From the NCBI GenBank assembly GCA_964557975.1, contig CAZLCG010000020.1, positions 1 through 34,246 of the forward strand: a DNA stretch of 34,246 nucleotides, read 5' to 3'. Under the pieces are notes generated by a model, which had not been told where the DNA came from, made no database searches, and saw nothing but the letters and a program-made list of their open reading frames with translations. This DNA is from Fimenecus sp964557975 (GTDB lineage Bacteria; Bacillota; Clostridia; Oscillospirales; Acutalibacteraceae). Each line of letters begins with the position of its first letter. Within the stretch, counting starts at the first letter, position 1. Shown in pieces: positions 31,310 through 34,246 of this stretch. The position numbers and the translations under genes were made by a program.

Positions 31310-32428
31310 TTAATTCTCAAGATTTTTTTGTGACTCTGATTTTAAATAGGCGTTTATAAATCCGTCAAGGTCGCCGTCCATAACGCTTGCGATGTTACCC
31401 GTTTCATAATTCGTTCTGTGATCCTTAACAAGCTGATAGGGCATAAACACATACGACCTTATCTGACTGCCCCAGCCGATTTCTTTTTGGTCGCCCTTTA
31501 TATCAGAAATCTTATCGAGGTGCTCTCTCTCTTTAATTTCAACAAGCTTTGAACGCAGCATCCTCATAGCAACCTCGCGGTTTTGGTGCTGGCTTCTTTC
31601 AACCTGACACGAAACGATAATGCCTGTCGGAATATGCGTAAGGCGCACAGCCGACGAGGTTTTGTTAACCTTTTGACCGCCTGCGCCCGAAGCCCTGTAA
31701 ACATCCATTTTAATGTCTTCGGGGGCAATTTCGACCTCAATTGTATCGTCTATTTCGGGCATAACCTCAAGCGACGCGAAGGAGGTGTGCCGTCTGCCCT
31801 CGGAGTCGAACGGAGAAACCCTGACAAGTCTGTGGATTCCCGTTTCGCTTTTCATAAAGCCGTAGGCGTTTTCGCCCTCAATAAGGATACTTGCCGATTT
31901 AAGCCCCGCCTCGTCGCCGTCAAGATAATCGAGCGTTGAAACCTTATAGCCGTGTCTTTCACCCCAGCGGCAGTACATACGGAACAGCATCTGCGCCCAG
32001 TCCTGAGCTTCCGTTCCGCCCGCGCCCGCGTGGAAGGTCAGGATCGCGTTTTTTGCGTCATACTCACCGCTTAAAAGGGTGGTAAGAGTCATATTGTCGA
32101 GGTCGTTTTCAAACCTTTTAACGTTTTCCTCGCACTCGGGGAGCAAGTCCAAATCCTCCTCCTCATTTGAAAGCTCGATCATAACGAGAGCGTCGTCATA
32201 ATCCTGCTTTAATTTTTCGTAAGCCGAAACCTTTGCCTTTAACGAGCTTTGCCTTTTCAAAACGACCTGAGAGCCTTGAATGTCGTCCCAAAATCCGTTT
32301 TCGGCGGTTTTAAGCTCAAGGGCGCGGATTTCTTCTTTCATCTTTTCAAGACCCAGAGCGTCCGAAAGATCCGCAAGGGCGTCCGAGTGCGAAAGAAGCT
32401 GTAATCTTAATTCTTCAAATTGAAGCAT
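31310..32428 (-). CDS. prfB: Peptide chain release factor 2
   Basis: Ends translation at UGA and UAA codons. The class is set by the tripeptide SPF (205-207) and the catalytic GGQ (250-252). A continuous 372-residue frame begins MLQFEELRLQ and runs through the usual N-terminal coiled coil to 'FHAGAGGTEAQDWAQML'. Most bacterial prfB genes carry an in-frame UGA with a +1 frameshift near codon 25; at the matching place here (GATCTTTCGGACGCTCTGGG, about codons 20-27) no such stop is found, so the autoregulation appears to be lost. It has its own promoter, whose -35 abuts the stop of the neighbouring esterase gene. Confidence 0.95.
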   Translation of the reverse strand: MLQFEELRLQLLSHSDALADLSDALGLEKMKEEIRALELKTAENGFWDDIQGSQVVLKRQSSLKAKVSAYEKLKQDYDDALVMIELSNEEEDLDLLPECEENVKRFENDLDNMTLTTLLSGEYDAKNAILTFHAGAGGTEAQDWAQMLFRMYCRWGERHGYKVSTLDYLDGDEAGLKSASILIEGENAYGFMKSETGIHRLVRVSPFDSEGRRHTSFASLEVMPEIDDTIEVEIAPEDIKMDVYRASGAGGQKVNKTSSAVRLTHIPTGIIVSCQVERSQHQNREVAMRMLRSKLVEIKEREHLDKISDIKGDQKEIGWGSQIRSYVFMPYQLVKDHRTNYETGNIASVMDGDLDGFINAYLKSESQKNLEN

Positions 32429-32481
32429 ACAAATACCTTTTCCCTTATTCTTAGAATTTAAAAATAAAAAACAACCGATAC

Positions 32482-32510
32482 ATTATATAGGATAATAATA
32501 ATTTATGCAA
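32482..32510 (-). promoter_or_regulatory. Promoter of prfB
   Basis: On the minus strand TTGCAT (32505-32510) and TATAAT (32482-32487) are 17 bases apart. The leader would be about 50 bases. Confidence 0.7.
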
Positions 32511-33182
32511 CTATTTTAACAGCAAAGGAAGTATATTATCGGTCACAACCTTATAGCCATCGGCGTTGAGGTGCAGACCGTCATAGGTATATTCCTTTGC
32601 AAGCCTTTCCTTTTTATCGCTGAGAGCCTCGGTCAAATCGACAAAAGCGATTGCCTGAGCCTCGCTGAACCTTTTAAGCCTTGTGTTAAGCTCCTTTATA
32701 ACCTCGTTATCCCTTTTGCCGACGGGGGAGGATATAAGCATCACATTTTTGTTAACGGGATAAACCGCCTGCAAAATTATATTCGCGTCGGGAAGTACTT
32801 CCTTAATAAGATTAACCGATTTTTCAATGTTGCAATAAGTAAATTCAACGGGCGCGCCCAGACCGAAATCGTTTGTGCCTATAAGCATTACTATATTCTT
32901 AGGCTTTAGGTTGATAACGTTGTCAATAAGCCTTTCGTACAATCTGTCGCTCGTATCGCCGCTTATGCCTCTGTTGAAAACAGCCTGTCCCGTCTTTTCT
33001 GTGAAATCAAAGAAAAATTCGGGATTATACATTTCCGTTATGGAGTCGCCAGCAAGCACAGTGCCGTTTTCGAGCGGAAAAGTCTCGTTCAGATATTTAA
33101 AGTTCCGTCTTTTTGTTTCTTTTACGAGGTCGTATTTTGTCTTTTTTGAAAATTTGTCGTTAATTGTTTCCGTAATAATCAC
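32511..33182 (-). CDS. SGNH/GDSL-family hydrolase or esterase
   Basis: A 223-residue hydrolase with the SGNH layout: 'LAGDSITE' (Ser47), a Gly in 'NRGISGDTSDRL', 'IGTNDFG' and 'YDGLHLNADGY' with Asp201 and His204. Such enzymes often deacetylate sugars or lipids. The annotated start is the GTG at 33182, which lacks a separate ribosome site; GGTGAG is immediately adjacent. No signal peptide is visible. It is divergent from an alpha/beta hydrolase gene with 91 bases between them, so the two could be co-regulated in a carbohydrate-ester pathway. Confidence 0.85.
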   Translation of the reverse strand: MIITETINDKFSKKTKYDLVKETKRRNFKYLNETFPLENGTVLAGDSITEMYNPEFFFDFTEKTGQAVFNRGISGDTSDRLYERLIDNVINLKPKNIVMLIGTNDFGLGAPVEFTYCNIEKSVNLIKEVLPDANIILQAVYPVNKNVMLISSPVGKRDNEVIKELNTRLKRFSEAQAIAFVDLTEALSDKKERLAKEYTYDGLHLNADGYKVVTDNILPLLLK

Positions 33183-33193
33183 CTCACCGGAAT

Positions 33194-33221
33194 ATTATAC
33201 TATTTTTTATTCATTTTGCAA
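33194..33221 (-). promoter_or_regulatory. Promoter of the SGNH hydrolase gene
   Basis: On the minus strand TTGCAA (33216-33221) and TATAAT (33194-33199) are 16 bases apart. The start would be only about 4-6 bases before the GTG. Confidence 0.6.
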
Positions 33222-33228
33222 CATTATA

Positions 33229-33257
33229 TTGAAAATGTCTTCTTGTTTTGTTAAAAT
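33229..33257 (+). promoter_or_regulatory. Promoter of the alpha/beta hydrolase gene
   Basis: TTGAAA (33229-33234) and TAAAAT (33252-33257) with a 17-base spacer, leaving a leader of only about ten bases before the GTG at 33274. Confidence 0.6.
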
Positions 33258-33273
33258 ATTTAAGGTGATAAAA

Positions 33274-34059
33274 GTGACTTATCGATTATATTCCGAAAAC
33301 GAAATAAAGGAAAGACCTTCAAGAAAAAATGTCAGGCTTGAAGGCTATTTAATAGGCAACAACGCGCCGACGGTGTTAATTTGCCCCGGCGGCGCGTATA
33401 AATTCGTTTCCGACTCTAACGAGGGCAAGCCCTTTGCCGAGTATTTAAACGGCAGGGGATATAACGCGTTCGTGCTTTTTTACAGCGTAGGCGGCGGAAA
33501 TGCAAGATACCCTTATCCGTTAAAGGATGTTGCAAGGGCGATATCCTTTATCAAGTCAAAGCAGTCCGAATTTAAAACAGACGCCGAAAGGCTTGCGCTT
33601 ATGGGAAGCTCGGCGGGCGGACATCTCTGTTCGTTCTTTTCGGTACAGTATGAAAGATTTGAATGTGAATACGAGGGGAAAGAGTATTCGCTGAAGCCCT
33701 CGGCGCTGGTGCTTGCATACCCCGTAATAACTATGGGCGAATTAACGCACAAGGTATCGAGAAACAATCTTTTGGGGATGTTTTCGGGTAAGGCTGAAAG
33801 AACGGCGGCTTCGGTCGAGCTTCAGGCGGAAGAGGATTATCCGCCGACATTCGTTTGGCACAATAAGGACGACACGTCCGTCGATTACCGCAACAGCGTG
33901 ATGCTTTGCGGCAGACTTCGTGAAAAGGGAGTTGAGTGCGAAATGCGCCTTTATGAAAACGGCGGTCACGGAATAGGTCTTGCCGTCGGTAAAGACGCTG
34001 AAGGGTGGATTTCTTTAGCGGCGGATTTTCTTGACAGGCACCTTAAATTATCTGAATGA
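33274..34059 (+). CDS. Alpha/beta hydrolase, esterase-like
   Basis: About 261 residues from a GTG at 33274 (AAGGTG, six bases upstream). A GTG at 33265 in the same frame is possible; the longer frame further upstream is only antisense to the esterase gene. Features are 'LICPGGAYKFVS' (oxyanion region), the nucleophile elbow 'GSSAGG' (Ser113), Asp200 in 'NKDDTSV' and His232 in 'GGHGIG'. This resembles the Aes/acetyl-xylan-esterase-like branch. It probably releases acetyl or other acyl groups from sugars. No signal peptide is visible. Confidence 0.88.
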   Translation: MTYRLYSENEIKERPSRKNVRLEGYLIGNNAPTVLICPGGAYKFVSDSNEGKPFAEYLNGRGYNAFVLFYSVGGGNARYPYPLKDVARAISFIKSKQSEFKTDAERLALMGSSAGGHLCSFFSVQYERFECEYEGKEYSLKPSALVLAYPVITMGELTHKVSRNNLLGMFSGKAERTAASVELQAEEDYPPTFVWHNKDDTSVDYRNSVMLCGRLREKGVECEMRLYENGGHGIGLAVGKDAEGWISLAADFLDRHLKLSE

Positions 34060-34233
34060 AAAATAAAAATGATGTGAAACAAAATTTCGATTTTAAAGGG
34101 GAGACGGCACGGCAAAGACATGTCGAAGGGAGAGACTGCATAAGGAAGCGGTTTTTCCATTGTTTTTATGTGCAGAACATGACATGATATGATTTAGATA
34201 TAGTTGATTTTGAAAAAATGAGGAGATTTGCTT

Positions 34234-34246
34234 ATGTGTTTAATTT
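34234..34246 (+). CDS. Start of a gene cut off by the window end
   Basis: The ATG at 34234 is preceded by GAGGAGA at about seven bases, and the frame (MCLI...) is open to the end. Only four codons are visible, so nothing can be said about the product. The 174 bases before it (34060-34233) show no gene or clear terminator. Confidence 0.5.

Noticed and set aside
32875..33273. Longer N-terminal extension of the alpha/beta hydrolase
   Set aside because: The first 133 codons are antisense to the SGNH hydrolase and include its promoter; the GTG at 33274 with AAGGTG is the sensible start.
34160..34193. Promoter for the cut-off gene (TTGTTT and TATGAT)
   Set aside because: The spacing is about 22 bases, too long for a usual sigma-A promoter.

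Overview
The window looks like a chromosomal segment of an anaerobic, spore-forming, low-to-moderate GC Firmicute, most likely a gut Clostridia member of the Oscillospiraceae/Ruminococcaceae type. The support is strong AGGAGG-type ribosome sites, two CotF-like spore coat genes, a ferredoxin-fused aldo/keto reductase, an ECF vitamin-type transporter component, a dnaX-ybaB-recR block headed by a short SRP RNA, smpB next to ssrA, and many short palindromic intergenic repeats. The taxonomic call is an inference from gene content. No tRNA, rRNA, CRISPR array, transposase or prophage was found.

Layout. 1-3.1 kb: a peptidoglycan-binding/LysM/M14 peptidase and a lipoprotein, separated by 430 bases of palindromes. 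3.1-7.6 kb: nagB on the minus strand, divergent from acpS, a bifunctional NAD(P)HX repair enzyme, a lipoprotein and an orphan MazF toxin, then two overlapping coat genes. 7.7-9.9 kb: a translationally coupled membrane protein and HxxxDG acyltransferase behind one good promoter with a direct repeat. 9.87-10.15 kb: a 282-base noncoding element with inverted ends and several nested hairpins. 10.2-13.5 kb: a small YHGS-motif protein, then a minus-strand set (ferredoxin aldo/keto reductase, ECF S component, DUF1893) and a flavin-binding NimA-like protein. 13.7-18.6 kb: a hexuronate-type locus with a GPH sugar symporter, a divergent phosphoribosyltransferase-like protein, tagaturonate reductase and altronate dehydratase, ending in the remnant of an amidohydrolase gene.

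18.7-22.7 kb is an information-processing cluster read on the minus strand: SRP RNA, dnaX, ybaB, recR, smpB, ssrA (tmRNA), with separate promoters for the two RNAs. 22.7-26.5 kb: GH20 hexosaminidase, glycerol kinase and a zinc-ribbon/transmembrane protein with a possible nuclease-like C-terminal domain. 26.5-30.9 kb: malic enzyme, then a GT2 transferase, a GT-C-like membrane protein and a cell-wall amidase. 30.9-31.3 kb is a repeat-rich gap. 31.3-34.2 kb: prfB without the usual frameshift, divergently transcribed SGNH and alpha/beta hydrolases, and the first codons of a gene that leaves the window.

Together the genes suggest use of host or plant glycans (hexosaminidase, NagB, glycerol kinase, uronate pathway, esterases), cell-envelope work and sporulation. 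The least explained parts are the 9866-10147 element and the related small palindromic repeats, the membrane protein/acyltransferase pair, the phosphoribosyltransferase-like protein lacking its acidic pair, the zinc-ribbon/TM protein and the decayed amidohydrolase. None is proven to be a new system by sequence alone.
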